28,946 nt of DNA, taken from the NCBI GenBank assembly GCA_029747585.1, contig JAPEVF010000589.1:1-28946 (forward strand). Direction: 5' to 3'. The notes under the pieces are model-generated. The model did no database searches and was not told the origin of the DNA. It worked only from the letters and a program-made list of their open reading frames with translations. The stretch is from Pleurotus djamor (lineage: Eukaryota > Basidiomycota > Agaricomycetes > Agaricales > Pleurotaceae). The position numbers and the translations under genes were made by a program. This document shows, one piece after another, positions 10,530 through 20,664 of this stretch (its first letter is position 1; each line of letters begins with the position of its first letter).

Positions 10530-12175
10530 CTAGCAAGAGCCAACGGCTGATTGCGTATATTGGCAGGCGCTTTGCGAGTCACCGCTGGGTAAAAAAAAAA
10601 CCAGTCAGCACCGTCCACTCTAGAAAATGTATTTCAACTCACCATCCGATCTTGGAAGGCTCAGAACCTTTCGCAACACCCTTGTAAGCACAGCACACGT
10701 TCGCCGCGGATGGTTTGCCGCTGATTTTGACGCTAGAGAGAACGGCGGTATCACCCCAGTTGGTGTTGATGCCAACACCTTCCTTTCCATCTTTCAAGCA
10801 GACCTGGAGAAGGTCAAAGTTAATCTGGGATGGAATACACTCGTAAACCATCCGCATAAAGCACTCACGTTGGTGACTTGGACGTGACGTTCATGGCTCG
10901 TAGCACAGTTACCGCATCCACGATAGAGTTTGCCTGTTGACATTTGGATGAGACGTTGTATTACCCAAGTCAGGTGGAAGGAAACTCACCGAAATCAGAA
11001 GCGAAGAAGTTGGAAATCTTCACCAAGCCGGCACCATTGTGTTGGACAATCTTGTCTGAGGCGTGGAAGGCACCACCGCCGTTGATGGTAGACACATCGC
11101 CAGATCCAGTTTGCTTGATCTATATGGGAAACAGTTTAAATGAGGGAAGCCTTGAATCACTATTAAATATAGACTAACCGTGATAGCATCTAGATGACGC
11201 CAGTCAATATCTTTTTGTCGCAGAAAGAATAATTCAAGGTCTTACCTTCGCAAACATCTTCCCACCAAACGTTGGTGACAGTGCATGGTCCTCGACAGTG
11301 GATACCTGAGTGGGGAAATTGAGCACACAGGAACCATCCCAACTGCGTCAGAGTCGACTTACCTTCGGCTTGGTCTTTGCCAATGATGACGTTGGAAATT
11401 GACGCGCCAGGTTGGAGGATGAAAACAGCATCCTCTTCGCCAGTTTCGGTTTGCTCTTGGCAAGCTCCGCCTGGAAAGGTGATAAAAAGGATGAGCAAGC
11501 CGGTATACAACCCCGCGGAGGGTCTTATTACGCACTGCTTCCTTTACGGTCGAATTTAACCATGTGCCCGTCAAAAGAGCCCGAGATAACGCTGGCAGTA
11601 GGGAGCGCAGTGTAGCCCTAGATCCAAAATATCAGTATAACATAGGCTAAGCGGGGAAGGAGGCGGACGAACGGCAGAGGCGGGCAAGACCGTGGTGATT
11701 CCTGCGGGTGGCGCGACGGTACTGGAAGGGGCAGAAGTTGTGCGCGTGGAGGAGGACGTGGTCCTGGTGGATGAAGCCGAAGTCCTTGTTGAGGATGCGG
11801 ACGTTGCTCCGCCGCCTGAGCCTGGCAAGCACTGGGAGTACCATTCGTTCTGAAAAATGGAAAGCCAGTTAGCATGTGTAACGTTGACTATACTTAAGAG
11901 AGTGAGACGTACTTGGAAAACGCATGAAGAACCAGACTCGCTGGAATGGGGAGATTGAATATTGACCGCCTGTTGTCGCTGACATGAACATTGGCTCACC
12001 ATGACGTTTCGCCTAAACAAATAAGCAGGGTATTAGAGTGTGTACTAAGTGCAACGCCACTTGATTACTTACCAGTCCAGTTGCTGCCTCCGCATTGGCC
12101 GTAAACTGGGACGGCAGCGGCAACGTAGGAGGCAGACGCGAGAGCCAAAACAACCAGATTTCTTAGCGAGGACAT
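10530..12175 (-). CDS. CBM1-containing PL3 pectate lyase
   Basis: Secreted pectate lyase that cleaves polygalacturonate by beta-elimination; PL3 enzymes are Ca2+-dependent beta-helix proteins. 12 exons: 12175-12073, 12012-12000, 11940-11913, 11849-11673, 11617-11548, 11470-11363, 11305-11246, 11189-11179, 11119-10990, 10933-10869, 10803-10643, 10584-10530; 326 aa. Signal peptide is about residues 1-21. A fungal cellulose-binding module (CBM1) spans about 23-58 ([11 protein letters not shown]...[10 protein letters not shown] with paired cysteines), followed by a Ser/Thr-rich linker to about 107. The PL3 domain fills the rest, with [48 protein letters not shown] and [10 protein letters not shown]. 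Exons 2 (13 nt) and 8 (11 nt) are micro-exons. The intron at 11471-11547 (77 nt) is the longest in the gene; its donor was chosen because it restores FDRGACQEQ. Confidence 0.92.
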
Positions 12176-12233
12176 GTCGAGCTCGGAAGACAAGGAAGGG
12201 TTTGTTGAAGGGTTTGGGGGAGAAACCTATCAA

Positions 12234-12239
12234 TTTATA
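12234..12239 (-). promoter_or_regulatory. TATA box of the pectate lyase gene
   Basis: TATAAA on the minus strand, about 60 nt upstream of the pectate lyase ATG at 12175, inside GTATAAATTG. Its position fits a core promoter, and a strongly inducible secreted-enzyme gene commonly has a TATA box. Confidence 0.5.
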
Positions 12240-13049
12240 CCTCACCATCTCCTGGCATTTTCCAAGCAAGAAAGCCATGTCGGTAAAAGATTTTCCGATA
12301 CACCCTCGTCAAGACGCCGACGATCAGCGTTGTGACTTGGCCAGCGGCCCGGGAGGGATGCGACCATGTTACAACACAACCTCCTCTCCAAATTTACCTG
12401 GGTAACTCTATGTCGACGCGATGTTCAACAGCTTGCGGAGAAATCAAGATGGATCAAACGGGGGTTTAACAGCTTTTTATGAATGAAAGGGAGTAACGCG
12501 GGGATGCGCTTCACTGTAGCACGGAGTGCGGGCGGTCCGGGATGTACGTTCAAAGAGAGAGCACCGTTCCAAACGACGAGTGCACGGGCCAGAAAGCAGG
12601 GCCAGACAACCGACGAAGACCCGAAACATAGCCAGCCCAGTCACACTACCCTAAGGGTGGAGACCCAAGGAATACTGACACTGGAACGTGTACGCATGTG
12701 ACGAACGTCTCCAGAGTCAGATATGTCGACTGCCAGTGATTGTTTACTTATCTCGCTTTATCTAGCAGAGTGCTGAACTCAGGCCAAGGCTGGGCGCTGG
12801 AGATGTCGATGAAAGGCCGAGAAAATTTACAAAAGGGATTTTCTTTTATTGCGTAGTAATCAACCGCAACGATCATGTTTTCCAGTCCGTATCTGTGCAA
12901 GTTCGTGGAAGTGCTAACGAGTGCCATCGGTGGTTGGTTTTTGATGGGAAGGAAAGGTTATTTTGCACCGCCACCTCGGGACGACGGCAAAGCCTGGCCG
13001 GGCCTAGACCAGGTCTATTTGTTTTATCTCCCTCCAGTTTTCGGCGTTA
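12240..13049. other. Intergenic: divergent upstream regions
   Basis: About 0.8 kb between two divergently transcribed genes (pectate lyase, minus; F-box-like gene, plus). I see no family-recognisable coding sequence. Open frames beginning near 12483, 12875 and 12895 have no conserved motif; the longest runs into the F-box-like gene in the wrong frame. The interval most likely holds the regulatory DNA of both genes. Confidence 0.5.
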
Positions 13050-13067
13050 CGGAAAACATGTTTTCCG
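13050..13067. promoter_or_regulatory. Perfect 18-bp palindrome upstream of the F-box-like gene
   Basis: CGGAAAACATGTTTTCCG equals its own reverse complement over all 18 bases. It sits 78 bp before the ATG of the F-box-like gene. It could bind a dimeric factor (CGG/CCG ends recall Zn2Cys6 sites), or it could be chance. Confidence 0.4.
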
Positions 13068-13145
13068 CGAACTGCATAAAAATGATAGGCGTCTCGATGC
13101 CAGCTGGCCTGCGCATGCTGCAACAAGTCTGCTCAAACCTCAACA

Positions 13146-14155
13146 ATGGGAATCGACATCCACTCACATACTGGGCTTGTTTCGCACCACGCTGCTCCCG
13201 ACGTCCCCCTTCAGCTTCAGCATCTACCTGTTGACGTCGAGCGCCTCATCGTCGAGGTTGCCGCCGAGCTGGGCACTCAGACAGCCTTGCAGCTTATCCG
13301 AGTCTGTCATTTATATCGAACTTGGTCAGCCCTTCGTACCCTTCAAGATTCCAATGTCAATTTCTCATTGCCTTGATTGCTATCAGGTTGTATCCAATCC
13401 TTTATCGGGCGGCCTGCTTGAAATCCAACCACCAGGCAGGGCTCTTTTCTACCGTCTTATCACAACCTTCATTAAACCTGCCTTCGCGAGTCCGGGTGCT
13501 AAGCCTATCAAATGATGTTGACCCCACAACCGTCGCTCAGATAGTTCCGATATGCACCAACATCATCAGCCTCTCGTATTGGAGAGTTCGTTCCAAGACT
13601 CTTCCATCGCCTCTCATCGACTTATCTCCGTGTCGCTCTCTCCGTCGCCTATCCATAGATCTTAGCCACGTCGTCGCCGACCCAGACGAACCTCTCCCTT
13701 CAGATCACCCTCTCCGTCGTGTAGAACGCCTGGACGTCTGCAGTCCCGACCTATACAAATGGCGTCTCGTCATATCCGAACTCTCCGAAATCACACATCT
13801 ATTCTTCTGTGAAGACTACCCTTCACGGATACCCTCGCGAGCTTCCATGTCACCTCTAATGCCTCCGAATCTGCGCGTTTGTATCATCCATGTGGCCGCT
13901 AGCCTGACACATCATGAAACCGTGCAGTTGGAGCAATATATCAATGGCAAGGCTGACCCGAGGGTTGTGATTGGTGCAGACTCGTATCGGCCGCTCGATC
14001 ACGAAGTAACGCCCAATCTCCTCCTTCGACCATTTACGAAGCTATTAGTAGACTGGAGTGGGGCCTCTTCGGAAACTCTGGATTTCTGGGATCTTGCGGA
14101 AGAGATTATCTGTGTTCGACGAGTTGTTGAGGAAAGAGGCGGGCAAGACCGTTAG
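13146..14155 (+). CDS. F-box-like / LRR-like protein
   Basis: Exons 13146-13324 and 13387-14155 with a 62-nt intron; 315 aa. The N-terminal segment LPVDVERLIVEVAAEL...LIRVCHLYRTWLYPILYR has the hydrophobic spacing of an F-box-like module, which would recruit a substrate to an SCF-type ubiquitin ligase. It is followed by Leu-rich stretches (VRVLSLSND, LRRLSIDLSHV, VERLDVCSPDL) that look like degenerate leucine-rich repeats. Agaricomycetes carry large, fast-evolving families of such proteins. The splice join restoring RTW/LYPILYR supports the model. No signal peptide. The specific role is unknown, and the F-box call is inference from pattern. Confidence 0.75.
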
Positions 14156-14421
14156 ACACGGCCTTAGATGAGTGTTGATATAACCTTTAGTATACCCCTC
14201 CCTTATGCGTTAGTCTAGTCTATTTATCCTCTCTGCTTTAATTATAGAGGCTTGGTGTTGCTATTAATACGAGGCTGTGGCGTGAAAAATGCGTTTGGGA
14301 TACATACCCCAAACGCACACTAAGGAAGTCAGACACGCTCTTGTGACCTGGTACGCCTCGTTGCTGAGACTGAGTTCATTACCCCTGAGCGACCGCGCTA
14401 GGGGTCAAGCTCAGTGGCTGC
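14156..14421. other. Intergenic with a 10-bp-arm hairpin
   Basis: Gap between the F-box-like gene and the M43 protease gene, both on the plus strand. A perfect inverted repeat with arms 14290-14299 and 14308-14317 (TGCGTTTGGG/CCCAAACGCA) and an 8-nt loop lies near its middle. No coding sequence is seen. Confidence 0.5.
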
Positions 14422-14427
14422 TATAAA
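14422..14427 (+). promoter_or_regulatory. TATA box of the M43 protease gene
   Basis: TATAAA 53 nt upstream of the protease ATG at 14480, in the context GCTATAAAGACC. Position and sequence fit a core promoter. Confidence 0.5.
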
Positions 14428-14479
14428 GACCAGTTTTTATAGGCCCTGTCGCGCATCTTCTAACACTCTTCGTCCCGCC

Positions 14480-15695
14480 ATGTGTAGAAAACTCCTCACG
14501 ACTCTCCTTTGCATTGCTCTTCTCCATCTTTCATCCGTTCACCCACAAACGGATGCCATTGAACCGCTTGTAACAAGGCGAGTTGACCTAGGTTCAGCAT
14601 CTCGTCATCTCATTTTCTGATATTATAGCACTCCCTAGAGTCTGCGAGTCCAATCCATCTCCGGAGACAGTGAAGGCCGCTGAGGAACTGTTCCAACAAG
14701 TCACTGAAAATTTGGAAAATAGCGATGATTCACCAAATCCGGTTTGCCCTTACACGAGCGAACCCATCCCAGTGAACTTTCATATCATCGCGAAGGATGA
14801 CAAAGTAGGTCATGTCACGTAAGTCACCTCCTCGAATATGCCTCACGCACTGTCTCTCATGTCATCTATGTCCACGAAAGAGAGGGACAAATCACACGGC
14901 AGATCAAAGTGATGAACGCCGCCTACGCCGCCCACGACATTCGTTTCGTACTCGCCAGTATCAAGGTCATCATTAATCCAGATTGGTACTCAAATGCGTG
15001 CCCCGAAACTTCTCAGCAAACGGATATGAAGACCGCCCTACGTTCTGGGGATGTCAAGACCTTGAATGTGTATTCAGTCGGATTTGAGGGATGCGAGGGC
15101 TTACTGGGATATGCGACATTCCCGTCAAGTTATGTGGAAAATAAAGTAGATGATGGTGTAGTCATCTTGTGCGAGGCGTTCCCAGGTGGATCGGCGACGA
15201 ACTACAACGTTGGACAGGTAGGTCACTTTTCCACGCCGACTGCAACTTGTGTCAACTGACGGCGATGATTGCTGGAGACTTTGACCCATGAGACCGGGCA
15301 TTGGCTGGGACTCTATCATACATTCCAAGGTAATGCTTGCATGGGAGCGGGGGACTACGTCGATGACACACCTCCGGAGTTGAACCCGACGCAAGGTTGC
15401 CCTCAAATGAAGAAAACATGTCCGGGTAATAGCGTGGAGGATCTCCAGAGGGGCGATCCAATGCGTGAGTTGATTCCGACTGACTGGCGCCTATGAACAA
15501 AGTTTTGAGACGTACTCTTCAGACAACTACATGGATTATTCCTACGATAGCTGCATGACTGAGTTTACCCCGCGTAAGCCAAGATTTTTGATTCTCTACG
15601 CGGCAATCGTTCTAACCCCCAAGTTCGCAGTTCAAGGAGACAGAATGAGAAAACAGGTCAGAGCGTTTAGGTGTAGGGAACAAGGCTCAGCGTGA
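14480..15695 (+). CDS. Secreted M43-family (pappalysin-like) metalloprotease
   Basis: Zinc endopeptidase of the metzincin clan, secreted ([21 protein letters not shown] signal peptide). Exons: 14480-14591, 14629-14818, 14881-15217, 15278-15464, 15523-15573, 15631-15695; about 313 aa. The zinc motif [11 protein letters not shown] (HExxHxxGxxH) is at about residues 217-227, with catalytic Glu218 and zinc ligands His217, His221 and His227. The Met-turn lies in [11 protein letters not shown] (Met279). A cysteine before the catalytic domain (RVCESN) also matches the family. The first intron is uncertain: either 14592-14628 (only 37 nt, GT-AG) or 14578-14638 (61 nt, GC-AG). The choice changes only a few residues after the signal peptide. 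It converges with the minus-strand secreted-protein gene 155 bp downstream. Confidence 0.88.
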
Positions 15696-15850
15696 GGGAG
15701 CTCTCAAGCACATCCGCCGCACATCACCGTAAAAGTGGCTTTGATTGGTGTTAGCTTACAAGTCTCGTCCTTAACTTATATAACCTCTCGTTTAATTCCA
15801 CCTAAATTGAACGTCTGTTAAGGCGTCTCCAATCAGGAGCGAAAGAGAGC

Positions 15851-18219
15851 TCACTTTTTCTCCGGAACGTCTTCAGAAATCTCTTGCCCCATATTAGCTG
15901 GTTGACACGCCTTTGAGGCGGCATCCTTAGCCAATGATTCCAAAGTCCAAGTCGGTTTCTTAGATACTGCTTGAGTCGCTTTGCCGACAGCCCAACATTT
16001 CTACAGAGAGGATGGCTGTTAGATACGCCAATTCCAGGAGGACTTCAGCGACATACCTGGAAGAGCTGCCAGGAAGGACTTTCCCATATCGTGAACTCAG
16101 CCTCTGCCTTCCAGGTAAACATTTTCCCTTCGGCCCCGGCCTTGAGTTTCAAGCCAAGATCCAACCAGAAGCAGCCGCTGAATCCCACACTAGCATCTCT
16201 GTTCACAAGGTCCTGCCGCGCTCTTCGATTGTAAGGGGGAGTGTACGATGAACGACGGATAGGTGCGTCGGAGGAGTCGAGCGTGAGGGTGCGACGATGT
16301 TTACCGCCCTTTGCACCAGCCTTGGGGGCTGCCTTCGGGGGCGTAGCACCCTTGATATTTGCAGAAGCGTCGAGCGCAGCCGAAACAGTGGCTTGAAGCC
16401 ATGCATCAGCTCCAACGTATATCGTTGCACTCCCCGCGCCACCAAGGACTGAGACGCCGAAATGAACTTCAGGAGAAATCGTTCCACGAAGTATTCCTTT
16501 GGCCTCGATGTGCGCGGCCGCTTGAAGCTTCAGGTCTGTTGTTGACCACCGTCAAAAAAGGGGAAGCACTTCAAAGAGGGGGGCGAGCTCACTAGATTTC
16601 TGGCTCTTAATTCCCTTGTGTTTGCCAAGTCCCTCCTGCGCCTTGGGGTACCAGAGCTCCAGGGAATCAAATACGTACGCCAAATGGGCATCTGCGAGAA
16701 CGTCTAGCTCGACATGGCCTTCAACCTTGCCCTTGAGGGTAATAGAGGGGCCAATTGTAATGACACTGAACGGTTGTTAGCGTTTAGTATGGAGTCGCAC
16801 TGAAAGGCGTACCCAGGAATACTAAAACCTGGAAGTCCGATATCACTGACAATCTTCTTGTCAAATTTGAAGCCACCCTATAAATAGATAGAACCCTTCA
16901 GAGATTGCGATGTGGGAGCGACAGGAAGTATGCTAACCTCCCAGTGTACATTGAAATGTAACTTAGCATCAACTTGGCCGTTGATACCTAGGAAAAATCA
17001 TCTTAACAATGCTCTTCAATGAATTGACGGGAACGAACCTCCAAAAGCAGCGAATTGGTCGATATTGGGAGGTAAGACACTGCCGACCACGATGATGCCA
17101 GCTTTGACTTGGACCCATCCCTTGCTATCGACAACAGCCTCAAGTTTGGGTGCGTTGTCTGGGCAGAACTTGGTCACGGATAGTGAGCCAGCACCCTCCG
17201 AGAGAACGACGTTGGCTGTTAGACTGATGTTTTCCGTCTCGACGGTAGGCTTGATTTCGAAATGGGTCTTATCTGGGGAAGGTCAGTCAAGGAAGATACG
17301 GCCCATGATTATACGTACTTTTGATCATGTCTCCAAGATCTTTGACCTTGCCGCCAACCCATGAAGCCGCATCTGAGATGGCTGTCCCAACGGTTTTGGC
17401 AGCGCCAGACACCCAGTTCCCTATGTCGGAGAAGATGTTGTCGACAAATGCCTGGTTAAGGTCAAGACCCGGCTGGTTAACCTGCAAGAAAGAAACATAA
17501 TGTAAGGAGGAAAGTCAGCAGATGTAATTCATACTACGCACTCCCACAAAGTAGAATTTGATATCACCAGCCCTATGGGTGCGTCAGAAAAGTGGAGATG
17601 AGAAGATGAGCACTTGACATACAGTGAGTGATCAACCTGTGCTAAGTTGTCGTCAATAGTGAGGATATGCACTTGCGGAGGGGATCCATCTCTGCGACGA
17701 ATGCGGTTCGATGCATGTGCCGGGAGACTTTGATCGGTGGCTAGAGCCATGTTAACAACTCTTGCGAAAGGCCCGTGCCCGCACTATTGTGGTTGTTAGA
17801 TAGTAGGGAGAAATTCATGTCGATACGCACACTTTCGGGGAGCCTAACCAGTTTGTTGTTTGCACCGTGGTAGTCGAAGAGGTGACCACACCCAGACTCA
17901 TCGTGATCAGATTCACATACAAGACGAACGTCTTGGTTGAGTACGTTGGGGTCGCAATCTAGTATCACCCAGCCAGCGGCTGGCGTGATGTCACTGATAC
18001 CTTTCGGCTCGCCCACCTGAGTAAAACAGTGTCATTTCATCTTGGATTATATGAACAAGATGTGCGACTTACCAACTTTAAGATACCCGACACTCCAGTG
18101 CTATCAGGCATATCATACGCACATTCGCCATCGAAACATGGTTGGGTCCAGTCATTCAATGCGAGAGCGAATCCTGACAGAGTCAGGAAGAGGATGGAGT
18201 GGTGAAGGCCCATCATCAT
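15851..18219 (-). CDS. Secreted protein of unknown function, 612 aa
   Basis: Exons: 18219-18073, 18016-17831, 17783-17623, 17572-17542, 17481-17319, 17272-17039, 16987-16938, 16877-16813, 16765-16593, 16535-16057, 16000-15851; all phases close. Three tandem Met codons open a signal peptide (HHSILFLTLSGFALALN). The N-terminal part is Trp/Cys-bearing (DWTQPCFDGECAYDMP, ITPAAGWVILDCDP, CGHLFDYHG). The middle is beta-rich, with repeated alternating Gly/Val patterns (VITIGPSITLKGKVEGHVELDVLADAHLAY, of which GPSITLKGKVEG is typical). This recalls secreted fungal proteins with a DUF7223-type domain, an unverified impression. A basic stretch (GGKHRR, RRSSYTPPYNRRARQ) interrupts the C-terminal part at about residues 500-540 and could be a proteolytic site. 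No transmembrane segment or GPI signal is seen. Function unknown. Confidence 0.85.
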
Positions 18220-18545
18220 CTCCAGTCCTCATCCAGCCAGCCAATTGCGCCCTTTTATGGGGGTGTTTAGTGCAGGACAAATGTACATATCTCACAAGCC
18301 TAGAAAGATTCCACCAAATTCCACGAACTAGCGTCCGGTGTTTGGAGTACTAGCGTCCATAGGGTGTGAGCATTAGCTTATAGCATTATTTGGGTTGAAC
18401 GATGAGAGTGACAGCGAGCACCATTGGTAACAGTTTAGCAGAGGTCATGGTATGAGATAGAGTCAACGGCCGCGGATGATCGGGCCACTGAGCTCCTGGA
18501 ACTGTGGCCACTGGACTGCAAGCTCTGACCGCGACCACAACGACC
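18220..18545. promoter_or_regulatory. Divergent promoter with CArG-like box
   Basis: 326 bp between the starts of the secreted-protein gene (minus) and the MRG gene (plus). CCTTTTATGG at 18251-18260 fits the CC(A/T)6GG pattern bound by SRF/Mcm1-type MADS-box factors. On the minus strand it also reads CCATAAAAGG, about 32-41 nt upstream of the ATG at 18219, so it may simply be a TATA-like element. Confidence 0.45.
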
Positions 18546-19833
18546 ATGGCGTTGCCACCCACCTTCACCGTCAACGAACGCGTGCTATGCTACCATGGCC
18601 CACTTATATATGAAGCCAAACTTCTCAAACTCACCCAAGTCGAAGACCCAGCAACAGGACTAACCACACCTCAGTATTTCGTTCACTACAAAGGCTGGAA
18701 GCAAACGTACGCATTCCTAATGACCTTTGGGCTTTTACTGACCAACTGGATCACTCTCAAACTCGTAGATGGGACGAATGGGTACCTCCTCACCGCTTGC
18801 TTAAGTACAATGATACCAACATAGCCATTCAAAAAAGCCTTCTTTCGCAAGCGGCTGCCTCAAATGCTGGCGCATCAGTTGCCTCTGTTCGAAATGCGAA
18901 GGCTGGTGCTCATGGCTCGTCTCACAAAGATTCAGGAATGGTTGCGAGCTCTAGAGCCCGTAAGGACGGGACGAGGGGAACTAAGAGGGGTCGAGACGAG
19001 GTATGGACGAATTCCGTCGCTAGAAATATTGATCCCTACCTTTTTCTATAGGATGAATCGTCCAAGAAACCTGAGATTAAACTCAACGTTCCGGAAGTCC
19101 TCAAGGTTGTCCTTGTAGACGATTGGGAGGCAGTAACTAAGAACAGCCAGGTTCGTCCGCCTCGAACAGCTTCTCTTTTTGGAGAGTAACCCGTACATGC
19201 AGCTTGTTACCTTACCCCGAACACCAACCGTCGATGATATTCTGGGTGATTTCGAAAAGTACATCGCTGCCAGGCCAGCTTCAGCTACTTCCCAGTACGT
19301 CGTTCAATGCAATAATCAAAGACGTGCTGACGCTACTACCCAGTTTGAAATCCCCCGAGGTGGTTACCCCCACAATAAAAGCCGGGCTGCTAGTCTACTT
19401 CGATCGGGCTCTAGGAATGAATCTACTCTACCGTTTTGAACGTCCACAGTACGCCGGCATACGCAAACAGTACGTCACAGGACCGCACATTGTTGTGGGA
19501 CATGAGTTGGAAATGAGCAAAGTCTACGGTGCAGAGCACCTGCTTCGGATGTTAGGTATGTATTGGTCGCCATTTTTGCTTGCTGGCGAGGTTGCTCAAT
19601 GCGTCAACTTAGTGTCACTGCCTCACATGATATCGAACTCTACAATGGATCCAGAATCTGTTGGTATACTAAGGGACTATGTCAACGAGTTACTGCTGTT
19701 CGTATCGCTTTTCCTTTTCGTCACTAATGCCAAACTGATTGGGTCTAGGTATATGGAGCAAGAACGGTCGCGGCTTTTTCAAAGGGAATACGAAAGCGCT
19801 AGCATGCAGTACCAGAACATTTCAAGATCATGA
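18546..19833 (+). CDS. Eaf3/MRG15-family chromatin protein
   Basis: Subunit shared by NuA4-type histone acetyltransferase and Rpd3S-type deacetylase complexes; its chromo barrel reads methylated H3K36 on transcribed genes (family knowledge). Exons: 18546-18706, 18769-19000, 19052-19150, 19203-19294, 19344-19555, 19613-19697, 19749-19833; 321 aa. The chromo barrel is about residues 8-75 ([35 protein letters not shown]). A Ser/Ala/Lys-rich linker follows, with a basic RGTKRGRDE stretch that could be a nuclear signal. The MRG domain is about residues 135-321 ([50 protein letters not shown], ending [11 protein letters not shown]). Complete and typical in length, probably nuclear. Confidence 0.94.
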
Positions 19834-20664
19834 CACTTTCATAATTTTACTCCACTTAGGTCCTTGCCTTTAGCCTTATGTTCTTATCATCGCGTATCAC
19901 CAGATATGCCTTCTTCGCGCCCATCGTCGCTGCCATGATAGGTTGACAAAGTCACAGGAATGGGAAGACCTGTCCCTCGTTTCCTTTTATGTTACTGACT
20001 TGAGGTGAACATGTGCTCACATCGTTACATCCTCCCAGTCGTCCAACCCCCTTGATTGCTGATTGGCCTGAAACCTCGTTGGTTTCATGAATCTTCTAGC
20101 TTCGATGTCGCACTTCCAACATCATTTCTCGGTCTCTCACTGCTCTCCTCACTGCTCTGCATCCCAAAGTTGGCAATCCGATGCAGTTCTCTCAGTGTCT
20201 TCCATTCCTTTCTTCAGACGCCCGAACTGGTATGTGTCTCTTTTTGTTAGCACTGCCGTCATTAACGCGATACTTATATCATCAAAAGACTTACTACGAT
20301 CTTCGTTTGATTGATAAGTACGTGAATATCATGGACGTCGGGAGGTACACCTAAGGATCGTCCGAAGGCACATCAAGTGCGCTCTCTTCCCATGTCTCGG
20401 ACTTTCCACCTCCACCAATAAGGTGCTATCTTATGGGACGGTCTTAGTGCGCACCGCGCGGTGAGAAAAGAACAGGACCTCATGTTCCATGGCGCCTAGT
20501 CCAGAAGTACTCATGCAGGGACTGGCTGGAGGCAGTTACTGAATTCAAGGAACGCGAACCTGTAACCGACCTGAACGGGAGTATTTTAAACCAAGAGAGC
20601 GCCTGAGGGAGTACATATATCTCCTGAGTCAGAGCAGCCCTTACTCATCTCCTCCCACTTCACC
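19834..20664. other. Intergenic, no gene recognised
   Basis: 831 bp between the MRG and metacaspase genes, both on the plus strand. It holds a 12-bp palindrome (CACCGCGCGGTG, 20452-20463) and an ATATAT run at 20615-20620, about 45 nt before the metacaspase ATG, which may serve as its TATA element. Short open frames near 20056-20314 show no family motif. Confidence 0.5.

Noticed and set aside
12895..13515. 206-codon plus-strand open frame
   Set aside because: It overlaps the F-box-like gene in another frame, crosses its intron and has no recognisable domain; the frame of 13146-14155 gives the coherent protein.
20056..20314. Short overlapping open frames before the metacaspase
   Set aside because: No ATG-supported conserved protein; low-complexity CTC/CTG-rich sequence. 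An upstream exon of the metacaspase cannot be excluded, but the ATG at 20665 starts the fold properly.
20452..20463. 12-bp palindrome CACCGCGCGGTG as a regulatory site
   Set aside because: Short GC-rich palindromes of this length are expected by chance in a window of this size; no supporting context.
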